Source: Amyelois transitella
Taxonomy: Eukaryota; Arthropoda; Insecta; Lepidoptera; Pyralidae
Direction of reading: 5' to 3'
Length of the DNA: 64,000 nucleotides
Assembly (NCBI RefSeq): GCF_032362555.1
Contig: NC_083517.1
Coordinates: forward strand, 9,320,001 to 9,384,000
The notes below the pieces were generated by a model that saw only the letters and a program-made list of their open reading frames with translations, made no database searches and was not told where the DNA came from. Position 1 is the stretch's first letter, and the number at the start of each line of letters is the position of its first letter. A program made the position numbers and the translations under genes. Positions 25,301-36,006 of this stretch are shown one piece after another.

Positions 25301-28300
25301 TACATACCTACATACGTACATATGGTCACGTCTATATCCTTTGTGGGGTAGACAGAGCCAACACTCTTGAAAAGACTGATAGGCCACGCTCAGCTATTTG
25401 GCTTAATGATAGAATTGAGATTCAAATAGCGACAGGTTGTTAGCCCATCGCCTAAAAAAATAATCCCGAGTTTGTAAGCATATCCTTTAGTCGCCTTTTA
25501 CGACATCCATGGGAACGACATGTAGTGGTCCTATTCTTTTTTGTACTGGTGCCGGGAATCACACGGCACTGCAAAATATATAAATAACATTTAAACAAGC
25601 TTTTGGTACCTACTAATAAACGCTTCGCTCCCGTGATAGCTTTGCAAAACTAAACGTGGATTTGCAAAACCTCTCGAAGGTCTTTCCGTGCCAAATTTAA
25701 TCAAATTTTGTCCAGCTATTGAGTTTATACGTTTTTAAATATAAATATGTTCTTCAAAACCACTAAAACCTGAACATTCGTTTTACGCATTATTCAAATC
25801 TTTATAATTTAAAAGGAAACTCACTGACTGACCGTTCAACTCACAAGCAAAACTACTGAATGCAGAGCAGAATTTTTGGCAGCATTAAGATATGATGACG
25901 GCCTCTGTGGCGCAGCGGTAGTACGCTTGTCTGTGTTATGACACCGGAGGTCCCGGGTTTGAATCCTGGCCAGGGCATGATGAGAGAAGAACTTTTTATG
26001 CTTGGCCTGGGTCTTGGATGTTTATCTATATAAGTGTTTATTATAAAATATAGTATCGTTGAGTTAGTATCTCGTTACATAAGGCTCGAACTTACTTCGA
26101 GGTTAACTCAATCTGTGTAATTTGTCCCGTATATACATATATAGCGAAATTCCCGCAGAAATGGCAAAATATATAGGTAGTTTAATTTATTATAGGTACC
26201 GTTAAATCCGTCACCGTCGATATCACCAAGGCTAGCTATACTGCTTCCGAATCTGGCTCTGCTTGCCTCGCTACCATACACATACGTAGATTCTTCTAGA
26301 ACAAATGTTGAGTTCTGGAAGAAGAGTAGATTCGTCAATGATTTAGAGCTAGTTTCCTTTCAAACAAGTCAAACCATTGATTCCTTACTCCATATATATG
26401 TATCTCGCATCAGGATCTTTGAATATAAGACTGCGATATGCCTGTAGTCTTATAGGTCTTATTTCGATCACAAGAGCCCAGTTACTTACGACGCTTTTTA
26501 GCTTTACTATGCTGGTATAAGAAATATTTGTTGATAAATATTTACCTTCTTAAATAAGTACCCGAAACCGCCGAGCTTGCATGAAGAGAGTTATGAATGT
26601 GGATGAAGCGAAGGAAGTATGCAGAGATCGTTGCAAGTGGAAAAAGGTAGTCTCTACCTACCCCTCCGGGAAAGAAGCGTTATTTTATGTATGTACTAGC
26701 TGTGCCCGCGACTTCGTCCGCGTGGAATAGTTATTTTGGGCATCATATTTATTTTTGCAAACATCCTCCTCGGCGGTCAGGCGGTCACGCGTATTAGAAA
26801 GAACGCTGGTTCGCCGTATTAAATGTTTCGCTGCAAATTGCTTATAACGATTATATCTCAAAACCTATTCGTCTGATTTATATACTGTAAATGGCAATTT
26901 TAGTCTACATGAAAAGCCGAAAGTAATAAACATATTTATTTGGATAAGGATTAATACTGAATTAAAGAAAATTGGTTTCAAAATAACTTATGTTTATAAT
27001 GAAAAAATAATCTTAAAAAATGAACATAAAAGTGGTTATTGTAAGTAAACCTTAAGAGATAGATATATGCTCTCGCGAACTTTTTTGTGGCAAAAAATGA
27101 GTACTTCACATCTTTAGTACATTGTTTTACTATATCTTTGTTGGTTTGCGCAGCGTTCGCGTGGAAAGCTCGCAGATGGCCGACTCATTCAACTTTCACC
27201 TGCATTGTTGACGTTTCCCGTAGGAAATTCGGGATAAAATGTAGCCTATAGCCTTCCTCGATAAATAGACTATCTAACAGTGAAAGAGTTATTCAAATCG
27301 GTTCAGTAGTTTCTGAGATTAGCGCGTTTAAACAAACAAACAAACAAACAAACAAAACAAACTCTTCAGCTTTATAATATTGGTATAGATGTATGTATAT
27401 TTACCTTCTCCCGGTTCAGATAAACTATAACAGCACCCTGATCATATTTGAAGCCACTATCTCTCTTCACGTAGTTGGGAGCTCCAACCAACAAATCAAT
27501 TCTGCCATCAGAGTTAATGTCCACACAGCACAGAGCCGCTCCGAAGTAGGAACCCATTTGGGGTCCCACGATTTTGGCTTTAATTTTTAAGGGATCGGAC
27601 TCTATTTTCACCGGTTCTATGATTAACACCTGCAATTCAAATAGGGTATCTGATTAGGTTGTACATACATACATACATATGGTCACGTCTATATCCCTTG
27701 CGGGGTAGACAGAGCCAACAGTCTTGAAAAGACTGAATGGTCACGTTCAGCTATTTGGCTTAATGATAGAATTGAGATTCTTTAGATTGATTAGGTTGTT
27801 TACCGCAGCAATACAATCAATCGAAATATATAAATCTATCTGCGTCCTGGGGCGTGTCATTCTACGTTACATTCTAGAATAGAATAGATTTATTTTCAAA
27901 ATTGGATACAAGGTATCACTAATTGACGTCACATCACTTAAATCTAATTATAACTACTACCGCTTCCAAAGAGCATGTGCAGAAGTAGCGGCGGAACAAA
28001 CTACACTGCAGCATTTTCATCGGACGTTAATTAACATATACAGATCTCTTAAAACTACATCGTGGACGAATGCACATTGTCTACATGTGATGCGAATGCA
28101 CATTCTATCCATGTACTTAACTATATCAAAAACTGTCCAGTAGATTTTGCGTGAAAGAGACAACAGACTGGACGTTAGAAGATTTGTACTTTTGTCATCT
28201 CTAAGTGGTTTATTAAATTTAATTTGGTATAAAATGTAGTGTATGCGTAACATACACAACTATATTCGAGTAAACTATCACGGTATTAAAATACTTTACC

Positions 28301-31300
28301 TGGCCAAGACCCATTTTAGATCGAGGGGCTCCCCCCACTTGGAGAAATATCCCGTGAGGTTCAAACATGGCTGATTCTACACTGTATCCTGAAAAGAATA
28401 ATACACAGTTAACATTTTGTTCAATCGATGTTAAAATCTACATATCATTTTATTAATTAAATACATGTTATAAATTTTACTTTATTTTAATTAACTAATA
28501 TTAACTCCAAAATGTTATATTCATCACAATAGCCTATAAAAACCTGCTCGCCGTTTTATATTATTTTAAAATTGCGATGCCCAACAGGGTTCATATTGTA
28601 CCTACTTATAAACAATAAGTGTAATTTATGATTTCGAATTTAATAATTATATCATGTATCAATACATACATACATACAAAATAGTCACAAGGGTTTTATT
28701 TATTGGAAGACACAATATAATAACGTAGATATACCTACCAACATACATTACATAAATTGTTATTATACATATATATATATGTTAGAAAAGTTGAATCATT
28801 CCGCCGCATTTAATTTTATTAGCATAATGATTTAATTATTATTAATAGACAACCTATTAACTATACATTACGTAGGAAATTAGATAATTATTTCATTTAT
28901 TACTGAATTTACATATGATTTACAAATGTTAACCTTATGTGATTTTTTCATAATTATATTATACTTAATAAATACTTCATCGTTATCATTATATCAGACT
29001 TGGACGTTAGACGTTCTTTTGCAGGTAAACCTAACCAGAATCCACGGTTACACATTCCTGAATTCCTGATGATGTCTTCCCTCACCGGAAGAGCATCGGT
29101 TAATAATCAAACTAATGTAATAGCCGTGTGATTCCCGGCACCAATACAAAAAATATTAGGACCACTCCATCTCTTTCCATGGATGTCGTAAAAGGCGACT
29201 AAGGAATAGGCTTACAAACTTGAGATTCTTTTTTAGGCGATGTATTAGCAACCTGTTTCCTGTTTTGAATCTCAATTCTATCATTAAGCCAAATAGCTTA
29301 ACGTGGCCATTCAGTCTTTTCAAGACTGTTAGCTCTGTCTACCCCGCAAGGGATATAGACGTGACCATACGTATGGTGCTGGGAATCACACGGCTATATA
29401 TGTATAAACGCGTAAACTATAACTAACATAAATTCAAAAACTTACCAAAATAATCGTCGGGCCCCAAGTCGTAGGTAAAGTATGGATTCGCTACAGGTTG
29501 TTTCCTTATTGTAGGACCTCTCTCCAAAATGAAGTAATCGATTATTCCACCTGTGAAAAGTAGTTACATTTTTAATCCAATTCAAAATCCTCTTTTGTGA
29601 ACTATAATATATAGTATAGCCTAAAAAAAGAATCTTAAATAATAATTTAAGATTCTTTTTTTAGGCTTAAGCGCCTAAAATAAGAATCTTGAATAACTGA
29701 CACTATTTGAATCTTAATTACTTTAATAAGCTATATACTTAGCTGAATGCACTTTAGGTGTTTGCGAGACTGTAGGCTCAGTCTAAGGAATAAAGACGTG
29801 ATTATTTGTATGTTTCAACAGAAGTTATTCAAGAGTTATTCAAAATTCAGCAAATCGAATCGAGACTTCGACGAAGTTTCAACAAAATTAAAATTTAACT
29901 TAGTTAAGTTGATATGTGAGGAAAAAGGAGAATATTAGAGAAGACATAGGATCTTCTTCCTCGTGGCTACATTCTTACCACTAGGTAGAGGAGCCTGGCG
30001 TTCGCCCTTGACCATGGATCCTGGATTGAGGGAGTCAGTCTTGTACACGAAAAGACCTTTGCATGGGAACCAAAGGCATAGGATCATGGTTCCCGGCACC
30101 CATGGAAAAAAGAATAGGATCGCACCGTCTCTTACCCATGGGTGTCGTACAAGGCGACTAAGGGAAAGGGATTCTTTTTTTAGGCGATGGGTTAGTAATC
30201 TGTTTCTATTTGAATCTCAATTCTATCATTAAGCTAAACAGCTGAACGTGGCCTACTAGATTTTCAAGACTGTTGGCTCTGTCTACACCGCAGTGTGATT
30301 ATACGTATGTATGTATGTTATACATCAAGTTTCCTGAATGTGCAGGTTTCCACACGATGTTTTCCCTTAACAGTTACCCCTCTCTGACATAAGATGTAGC
30401 TTTATAATTACAAACCAGTATTTTGCAAAATTCCTGGTGCTCCCAAAAGTATGTTACTGTCATCAGTGACTTTCATAGACAAACCGGCTAGACCGTACGC
30501 GTAGAAGTTCAGATATTTCCCACCATAATCTAGATATTCTTTCCGGTTACCTGGGGCACTTATTGCGTAATTATCTGAAAGAAAGATAGATAGATTATAC
30601 GTCCATTAGGACAGTAGTAGTTACAGTTATATAACAGCCTTTTAACCTGCGTTGCACAATAAATATATTTGATTTGATATTTGATTTGAATAGATAGGTT
30701 TGGAATAGTTTAGGACTTATGTACATTTTGAAACTCGCCAATATATAACATCGTTATCCTATGAGCCGTGTGGTTCCCGGCACCAATACAACGGACCACT
30801 CCATCTCTTTCCCATGGATGTCGTAAAAGGCGACTAAAGGATAGGCTTACACTCTTTTTTAGGCAATGGGCTAGCAACCTGTCACTATTTGAATTTCAAT
30901 TCTATCATTAATAGCTGAACGTGGCCATTCAGTCTTTTCAAGACTATTGGCTCTGTCTACCCCGCAAGGGATATAGACGTGACCATATGTATGTATGTTA
31001 TCCTATGTTACTTAAATTGTACTTGTTCTTGTTTTCATTTTTTTTTCAACATAACAATGTGTAAACATTTATTTTTCTCTTTATTTTTTTATTGAGAATA
31101 CTTACATACATACATATAATCACATTGCGAGGTCGCACAGCTGTTGCCTGAGTTCACCGTACGATTAAATTACGATTATTTTCGTCACTTAGGCAAAAGG
31201 CCATAGTGTTTCAATAATAACTTTACAGGAAAATTGATTTTTTTTTTGGTAGTGCTACGAATATAGAACCTTAATGGGGAATTGGCGTGTCAGGGAAAGT

Positions 31301-34300
31301 TTTTGAGACTCCTAATTATTTGGTGTGGAATCATTTTATAACGCCTAGAGCGATCTGAGGTTTGAAGTTAAAATGGATATAAACTGTTATTAGCTGGTTG
31401 AAATATTTAATTTTTTTCCGTTATGGTTATTCTACTTATTTTTTTTTACATACCCTACATTTATTAAAACATTCTTCTTACATTCTTCTTTTAGGCGATG
31501 GGCTAGCAACCTGTCACTATTAAAATCTCAATTTTGTCTTAAAGCCAAATAGCTGAACGTGGCCTATCAGTCTTCAAGACCGTTGGCTCTGTCTACCCCG
31601 CAAGGGTTCTAGACGTGATTATATGTATGTATTTATAAAAAGAATTGTTCTTACCTTTTAGTGGAAAAAGCTTTTGATCTCTCCTTGTAGATGTAAAGGC
31701 GTAGCATGCGCCTATTGTTAAAAGATGGGTGTCTTTGTATGATTCAGCCCATGACGGGGCACAAGCCTAAAACAAGTAATTAATCAACATTCACCCCCTG
31801 TGGTGTAGAAATAATACATATAATCACGTCTATATCCCTTGCGGGGTAGATAGAGCCAACAGTCTTGAAAAGACTGATGGGCCCTGAACGTGGCCCATTT
31901 GGTTTTAACATAGAATTGAGATTCAAATAATGACAGGTTGCTAGCCCATCGCCTAAAAGAAGAATCCAAAGTTTATAAGCTTATCCCTAAGTCGCCTTTT
32001 ACGACATCCATGGGAAAGAGATGAAGTGGCCCTATTTTTTTTTTCTATTGGTGCTGGGAACCACACGGCACGTGTAGAAGTAATGTGCTTAGCATTGAGT
32101 GACAAGGTCCCAGGTTCAAGCTCAGGTTGAAATTATGTAAATTGGAAGAAATTTCTCTGGAAATAAGTAGTGCTCTTGTACTAAATGTCTCTTGACTTTA
32201 AGTTCTATTCTTATTTTTTCCTTGATGTACATATATATATTAATAAAATAAATTAACTTACGAATATTATATTGTCATTTATAGCACCAACTGTTGCTCC
32301 AAATAACATGTCTTTGGTGAGAAATTTTTTCGTATCAAACCTTCCTAAAAATGAAATACATAATTATGTTTTTAGCAAATTGGTAGAAAGCGGTACCTAA
32401 CACGTAGGTACGTTTCTGTAGTAAGAAAAAAGAAGTCCGCCATTGCAAGTGATTTGTTTCTTTATAACTATGTACTTATGACCTATTTTCTTGTTACTGT
32501 GTAAATTTCTATGCAATAAAGATATCACAAACAAACAAACAGAAAATATAGATATTTATTGTTACACGATTATGTACGATATCGAGGATAACTTTGATAT
32601 AATCAAATTCAGATGGAACATATATATGTATATGAGGAATTGTTATGATTTTTATATTAAAAAGCGTTTTTGTGACATAAATATAATCACTTAAATTCTA
32701 ATGGCGAAAACGGAATTTGGTAATACAGGTAAGATAGCATAATTTTCCTGAAGCAAAGCAATGAGCGTACGCATACATACTTATACTCACGTCTATATCC
32801 CTTGCGGGGTAGACAGATCCGTCAGTCTTGTAAAGATTGAAAGGCCACGTTCAGCTGTATGGCCATCACATACAAGTGGAATCCCAATTCTCAGTTTATA
32901 AACCTATCCTTTAATGGCCTTTTACTACATCCATAAAAAAGATATGGAGTGGTTTTATTCATTTTCCTTTAGCACTTTAAACCACAATTATCATCATAAT
33001 TGGTGTCAGTGTATAAAAAGATTATTAGATATGATTTGTCAGCCATAGAAATCGAAATAATATAGGACGATTTTTATTGGTGACAATTATAATTTACGTT
33101 TCCGAATGTTAATCACTTTAAATGGATTAAAGACTGAATTAATTTATGTATGTTGATATACTTACCCCTATCGTGGACAGTCAGTTGATTACATATTATC
33201 ACGTACATGGATGTCTCTTTTACGGAACACGTGAACACGCGTCCCGATTTTACATAAGGATATTCGGTACTATTTGCTTTCGGGGCGCCAACGATTAATC
33301 TGGAAAATTATCATTTGTATTTAATCTATTCAATACTACTTACATACATACATATGGTCACGTCTATCCCTTGTGGGGGTATACAGAGTCAACTGTCTTG
33401 AAAAGACTGATTGGCTACGTTCAGCTATTTGGTTTAATGATAGAATTAAGATTCAAATAGTGACACGTTGCTAGCACATCGCCTAAAAAAAGAATCCCTA
33501 GTTTGTAAGCCTATCCCTTAGTCGCCTTTAACGACATCTATGGGAAAGAGCTGGAGTGGTTGACCTGTTTTTTTTACTGGTGCCGGAACCACACGGCACT
33601 ATACAATATTAAATTCAATTCAATACTACTTATATGTTTCATATAAATATAATTTCATATAATAAAGGCTGGCCTTGAAATTAGGCATTGTGTTTTCCTC
33701 ATGTCTATATATCACTACGAGAGGATTTTAATAATTCGTCGTGTGAATGCCAATCTATTATATAAAGGAACAAGGGTGACTGACTCATCGACGCCCAGCC
33801 TGAAACATAGAATCTGCAAACTCGAAGTTTGGTCATCAGCTTTATTTATGACGTTGTGCTGAGATAAAAAGGATTTTTCGAAATTCAACCCCTAAAGGGA
33901 GTCAGGGTTAAAGTTTGTATGAAAAAAATATATTATAAAGGGGAAAGTATGTGTGTTTTCTTTACCTATTTGACTCAAAAATTTCTTTTATCTAACAATA
34001 ATAAAGTAGGTAACAAGTTTATCCCGATAAAGATACAGAAATTCGTTCGCCTAGTATTTGATAAACTGCAATTTATTTAAGGGACATTGCGGGCAAAAGT
34101 AACATAAAAATAACGTCTAATTATGTTTAGAACTTTTTTACGTGGCATCTCCAAAAGTTTCATATTAAACATAACATACTAGCTGTGCCCGCGACTTCGT
34201 CAACGTGGAATAGTTATTTTGGGTATCATTGAAGCCCTCAAGGATGAATAATTTTCCCCAATTTTATTGACATTCTCCATTATTTCTTCGCTCCCTCAAG

Positions 34301-34799
34301 AATAAATAATTATCCCCGTTTTTTTCACATTTTCTATTATTTCTTCGCTTCTAATAGTTGCAGCGTGATGTATATAGCCGAAAGCCTTCCTCGATAAATG
34401 GTCTATTCAACACAAAAATAATTTTTCAATTTGAACCAGTAGTTCTTGAGATTAGCGTGTTCAAACAAACAAACTCTTCAGCTTTATAATATTAGTATAG
34501 ATACATACTTATACATACATCGTCTTTATCCCTCACGAGGTACACAGAGCCGTTAGTCAGAATTAAGGCCGCGTTAAAAATAACAAACGCAAACATAAAA
34601 ATTTATGATCAAGTGGAACAATAAACAAAACATAAACTTACTTTTGAGCTGTCAAAAAGACAGAATAACCAAAATACTTCGCTGTATTTGGTGGGAAAAA
34701 TGTCACTCTGTTGTTATCATTGTAAACTAACTTATTGTTCACTATATCACAATTAGCTTGATCTATAAACATTATACACAAAATAATCCATTTCCACAT
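16355..34799 (-). CDS. Integrin alpha chain
   Basis: A type I membrane receptor subunit that pairs with a beta integrin to bind extracellular matrix. Its 22 exons join in consistent phase: 34799-34642, 33299-33166, 32344-32262, 31766-31655, 30574-30416, 29550-29446, 28388-28300, 27629-27405, 26314-26200, 25291-25124, 24673-24494, 23345-23221, 22806-22743, 22039-21916, 21490-21155, 20351-20267, 20021-19959, 19317-19191, 18853-18787, 17521-17404, 17080-16969 and 16524-16355. The product is 972 aa. It has a signal peptide (MWKWIILCIMFIDQANC) and a beta-propeller with FG-GAP repeats. Three Ca-binding loops are visible: DINSDGRID (about 317-325), DIDGDGFND (386-394) and DVDNDLCND (442-450). A membrane segment (about 858-877) is followed by the GFFxR motif as FGFFTR (880-885) and an acidic, Ser/Thr-rich tail. 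There is no inserted I domain. I see no RxK/RR furin site in the stalk. The short length and divergence suggest the insect alphaPS3-like group, which is inference only. Confidence 0.93.
16608..16868 (-). mobile_element. Family A copy in integrin intron 21
   Basis: Full length, from the CATACATACATATAATCACG tail to GGAACCACACGGCACG. Confidence 0.8.
17097..17287 (-). mobile_element. Family A copy in integrin intron 20
   Basis: The tail and middle are present; the head is missing beyond CCTTTTACGACATCCATG. It begins only 16 bp from the intron acceptor. Confidence 0.7.
17667..17905 (-). mobile_element. Family A copy in integrin intron 19
   Basis: Diverged copy with a TACATACATATAGTCACGTC tail and an AGTGCCGGAAATCG head. 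Confidence 0.65.
18053..18735 (+). mobile_element. Helitron-like element, second subfamily
   Basis: Begins ATCTACACTAATATTATAAA, continues AAACTACGGGACCGATTTT, and reaches GCTTTGCGGGCGGTCCTTTAG and, further on, GCGAAGCCGGGGCGGGTCG. The two GC-rich ends suggest nested or fused elements. It lies within integrin intron 19. Confidence 0.5.
20140..20242 (+). mobile_element. Family A 3' half
   Basis: From AAGCCAAATAGCTGAACGTG to the GTGACCATATTTATGTTTG tail. It ends 25 bp from the integrin exon 16 donor. Confidence 0.7.
20770..20855 (+). mobile_element. Helitron-like 3' end fragment
   Basis: Short piece with ATCTTTAAAACTACACAACG and GAAGTCGGGGCGGGTCGCT, the same end as the copy at 46641-46830. 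Confidence 0.45.
20885..21142 (+). mobile_element. Family A copy in integrin intron 15
   Basis: Full length with a triplicated GCCGT at the head. Its TATG tail ends about 13 bp from the exon 15 donor. Confidence 0.8.
21634..21887 (+). mobile_element. Family A copy in integrin intron 14
   Basis: Full length, starting GCCGTGTGGTTCCCGGCATC. Confidence 0.8.
22072..22207 (+). mobile_element. Family A fragment in integrin intron 13
   Basis: Middle part only, diverged (GGGAAATGGGCTGGCAATCTG). Confidence 0.55.
22278..22540 (+). mobile_element. Family A copy in integrin intron 13
   Basis: Full length; the head reads GGCCGTGTGGTTCCCGGTAA. Confidence 0.75.
22820..22978 (+). mobile_element. Helitron-like fragment
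   Basis: Begins TTATATTATAAATGTGAAAG and includes TTTTGAACCGATTACGATG. This is the start of a family E relative, cut off by the following family A copy. Confidence 0.4.
22990..23212 (+). mobile_element. Family A copy in integrin intron 12
   Basis: The head is lost; it starts at GAACCACTCCATGTCTTTC. Its tail abuts the exon 12 donor (about 7 bp away). Confidence 0.7.
23405..23785 (+). mobile_element. Family C SINE, complete
   Basis: tRNA-like head with GGTGGTCGAATAGGTAAGG (box A region) and CACAGGTTCAAATCCCGCC (box B), then ACCAATGACTATTTTC, the GGAAACCTGCACATTTAGG block and the end CGGGCTCCTCTCCAGAGTGG. It lies within integrin intron 11. Confidence 0.75.
23795..23925 (-). mobile_element. Family A fragment
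   Basis: Diverged reverse fragment adjoining the family C copy. Confidence 0.5.
24150..24434 (+). mobile_element. Family A copy in integrin intron 11
   Basis: Longer than usual: a stretch containing CGTAACGGCACGTACGATAACG interrupts the GAACGTGGCC block near 24337-24360. Confidence 0.7.
24772..24844 (-). mobile_element. Family A tail fragment
   Basis: Only the tail block remains. It is fused directly to the family B copy at 24845. Confidence 0.6.
24845..25030 (-). mobile_element. Family B SINE
   Basis: Internally deleted copy. The 3' end (GGACAAATTACACAGATTAAG) is joined to the tRNA-like head (GTACTACCGCTGCGCCACAG) without the middle. Integrin intron 10. Confidence 0.65.
25302..25569 (-). 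mobile_element. Family A copy in integrin intron 9
   Basis: Full length. Its tail begins 11 bp from the exon 10 acceptor. Confidence 0.8.
25895..26145 (+). mobile_element. Family B SINE, complete
   Basis: The best-preserved head: GGCCTCTGTGGCGCAGCGG (box A region) and GGTCCCGGGTTTGAATCC (box B). The body follows with CCTGGGTCTTGGATGTTTATC, ending GTGTAATTTGTCCCGTATAT. The head is tRNA-derived, so Pol III transcription is expected. Confidence 0.8.
26559..26695 (+). mobile_element. Family D: LINE 3' end
   Basis: Starts GTACCCGAAACCGCCGAGC and ends TTTTATGTATGTA. A Helitron-like element is inserted exactly at its tail. Confidence 0.6.
26696..27389 (-). mobile_element. Family E Helitron-like copy, longest in the window
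   Basis: About 694 bp. Read on the minus strand it starts TCTATACCAATATTATAAAG and ends GGGCACAGCTAG, with the GC-rich hairpin (CGCGGACGAAGTCGCGGG) just before the end. It lacks any coding capacity, so it is non-autonomous. Its TC end lies 15 bp from the splice donor of integrin exon 8. Confidence 0.75.
27661..27782 (-). mobile_element. Family A tail half
   Basis: From CATACATACATACATATGG to the GATAGAATTGAGATTC block; the remainder is absent. Confidence 0.65.
27950..28015. repeat. Short dispersed repeat
   Basis: ACCGCTTCCAAAGAGCATG and ACTACACTGCAGCATTTTC recur as a related block at 37405-37475. Class not recognised. Confidence 0.4.
28990..29115. repeat. Family C remnant
   Basis: Weak matches to family C (TCCACGGTTACACATTCCTG, GAAGAGCATCGGTTAATAATC). 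Limits uncertain. Confidence 0.3.
29123..29396 (+). mobile_element. Family A copy flanked by an inverted head
   Basis: Head AGCCGTGTGATTCCCGGCACC at 29123; the usual tail ends near 29375. It is followed at 29376-29396 by a 21-bp reverse complement of the head with one mismatch. The unit therefore has terminal inverted repeats, unlike the other copies. Confidence 0.7.
29618..29815 (+). mobile_element. Diverged family A copy with a perfect hairpin
   Basis: A 23-bp perfect inverted repeat (29618-29640 against 29645-29667, loop AATA) sits at the GATTCTTTTTTTAGGC block. The remaining 3' half ends GACGTGATTATTTGTATG. Confidence 0.65.
29950..30405 (-). mobile_element. Family C SINE interrupted by a family A copy
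   Basis: Family C sequence at about 29950-30078 (CTTGACCATGGATCCTGG) and about 30325-30405 (TGCAGGTTTCCACACGATG) is split by a family A copy. Nested insertion in integrin intron 5. Confidence 0.65.
30079..30318 (+). mobile_element. Family A copy nested in family C
   Basis: Starts CATGGTTCCCGGCACCCATG and ends in a GTATGTATGTATG tail. It is younger than the family C copy it interrupts. Confidence 0.7.
30763..31000 (+). mobile_element. Family A copy in integrin intron 4
   Basis: Nearly full length; a few bases are deleted before ACGGACCACTCC. Confidence 0.8.
31482..31633 (+). mobile_element. Family A 3' half
   Basis: From TCTTCTTTTAGGCGATGGGC to GTGATTATATGTATGTAT, 22 bp before the integrin exon 4 donor. 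Confidence 0.7.
31810..32071 (-). mobile_element. Family A copy in integrin intron 3
   Basis: Full length; the head reads GGTGCTGGGAACCACACGGC. Confidence 0.8.
32771..32985 (-). mobile_element. Diverged family A copy
   Basis: Integrin intron 2; tail and middle recognisable, head eroded. Confidence 0.55.
33342..33600 (-). mobile_element. Family A copy in integrin intron 1
   Basis: Full length; 42 bp from the exon 2 acceptor. Confidence 0.8.
34179..34501 (-). mobile_element. Family E Helitron-like copy
   Basis: Both ends present on the minus strand: TCTATACTAATATTATAAAG ... GGGCACAGCTAG, with an internal duplication of the TTATTTCTTCGCTCC block. Integrin intron 1. Confidence 0.75.
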
Positions 34800-34891
34800 T
34801 TTATTTGATAATACTTTTTTTTTAACAATAAAAAATCGCGAATTTAAAAAAATATTTTCACACTACTTTGTGCAGGATAGATTGACCTAGC

Positions 34892-34896
34892 ACTGA
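34892..34896 (-). promoter_or_regulatory. Candidate integrin transcription initiator
   Basis: Arthropod initiator TCAGT on the minus strand, about 95 nt upstream of the integrin start codon, within an AATATAAGTCAGTG context. No other promoter element is clear. Confidence 0.35.
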
Positions 34897-35039
34897 CTTA
34901 TATTGTTGTCTTGTTCGTGCGAACGTTAAAATTGACTGATGATTACTATAGGTTCATTTTAAACGAAACCGATAAGGGATGACGCATGCACACTTTGAAC
35001 TATACATTGTATTTAAGTTAAATGCATGATAGCATTCTG

Positions 35040-35258
35040 CATTTCTATTGACCATGGTTGAGATTGGTCGCCGACCTCAGTGCAAGCTGGGAATCATCAT
35101 CACAATTGCGCAAGTTCAAATGACTGACTCTTAACACTGACTACATAACTTTGAAAATAGTCATTGGAGTACATGGCCCAGGTGGGATTTGAACCTGTGC
35201 CTTTATGCACGCATTGTAACCACCCACTTAACCGATTTGACTACCGACGCTCACACCT
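35040..35258 (-). mobile_element. Family C SINE, partial
   Basis: Contains the tRNA-like head in reverse (GGGATTTGAACCTGTGCC, ACCGATTTGACTACCGACGC) and the TTTGAAAATAGTCATTGGAG block. Confidence 0.6.
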
Positions 35259-35329
35259 TTTGTCTATCTAGGGATCTAGATTTTGGGAAAAAAAAGAGTG
35301 CTCGGAAGAGTTTTTATAATTATTAATGA

Positions 35330-35565
35330 CTAGCTGTGGCCGTGACTTCGTCCGCGTGGAAAAGTTATTTCGGGCATCATTGAAGCCCTCAAGGATGAAT
35401 TATTTCTTCGTTCCTTATAGTTGCAGCGTAATGTTATATAGCCTAAAGCCTTCCTCGATAAATGGTCCATTCGACGCAAAAATAATTTTTCAATTCGGAC
35501 CAGTAGTTGCTGAGATTAGCGCGTTCAAACAAACAAACTCTTCAGCTTTATAATATTAGTATAGA
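35330..35565 (-). mobile_element. Family E Helitron-like copy
   Basis: Compact, about 236 bp, with both ends. It yields an open frame on the plus strand that is not a gene. Confidence 0.75.
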
Positions 35566-35650
35566 TATGTATGTGACATAAAAATATTATTTATCTCAAA
35601 GTTTCCTGCAACGCTGATAACATTACAATGAATCATTAAGTAATTACAGA

Positions 35651-35877
35651 GTACATACATACATTCAATCACGTCTATATCTCTTGCGGGGTAGACAGAG
35701 CCAACAGTCTTGAAAAGACTAATATGCCACGTTCAGCTGTTTGGCTTAACGATAGAATTGAGGTTCAAATAGTGACAGGTTGCTAGCCCATCGCCTAAAA
35801 GAAGAATCCCAAGTCAATCGAATGAGTTGGATTGGTCCTATTCTTTTTTTTTATTGGTGCCGGGAGTCACACGGCAC
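35651..35877 (-). mobile_element. Family A copy
   Basis: The block between CCCAAGT and TGGATTGGTCC is deleted; both ends remain. Confidence 0.75.
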
Positions 35878-36006
35878 AATTGTTATATAGATACAGTTTA
35901 GTTAATTACAGAACAATTTAAAGTAATATAATTATTTATTAATGTCTACTGTTAATGACAATGATTTTTATTTTCAAAATGTGCAATTGTGCACAGTTTT
36001 GATTTG

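Noticed and set aside
25897-25975. Possible tRNA gene (also at 45640-45705, 48765-48825 and in family C heads)
   Set aside because: These tRNA-like heads are joined to the same 3' body each time and occur in many copies, so they are SINE promoters.
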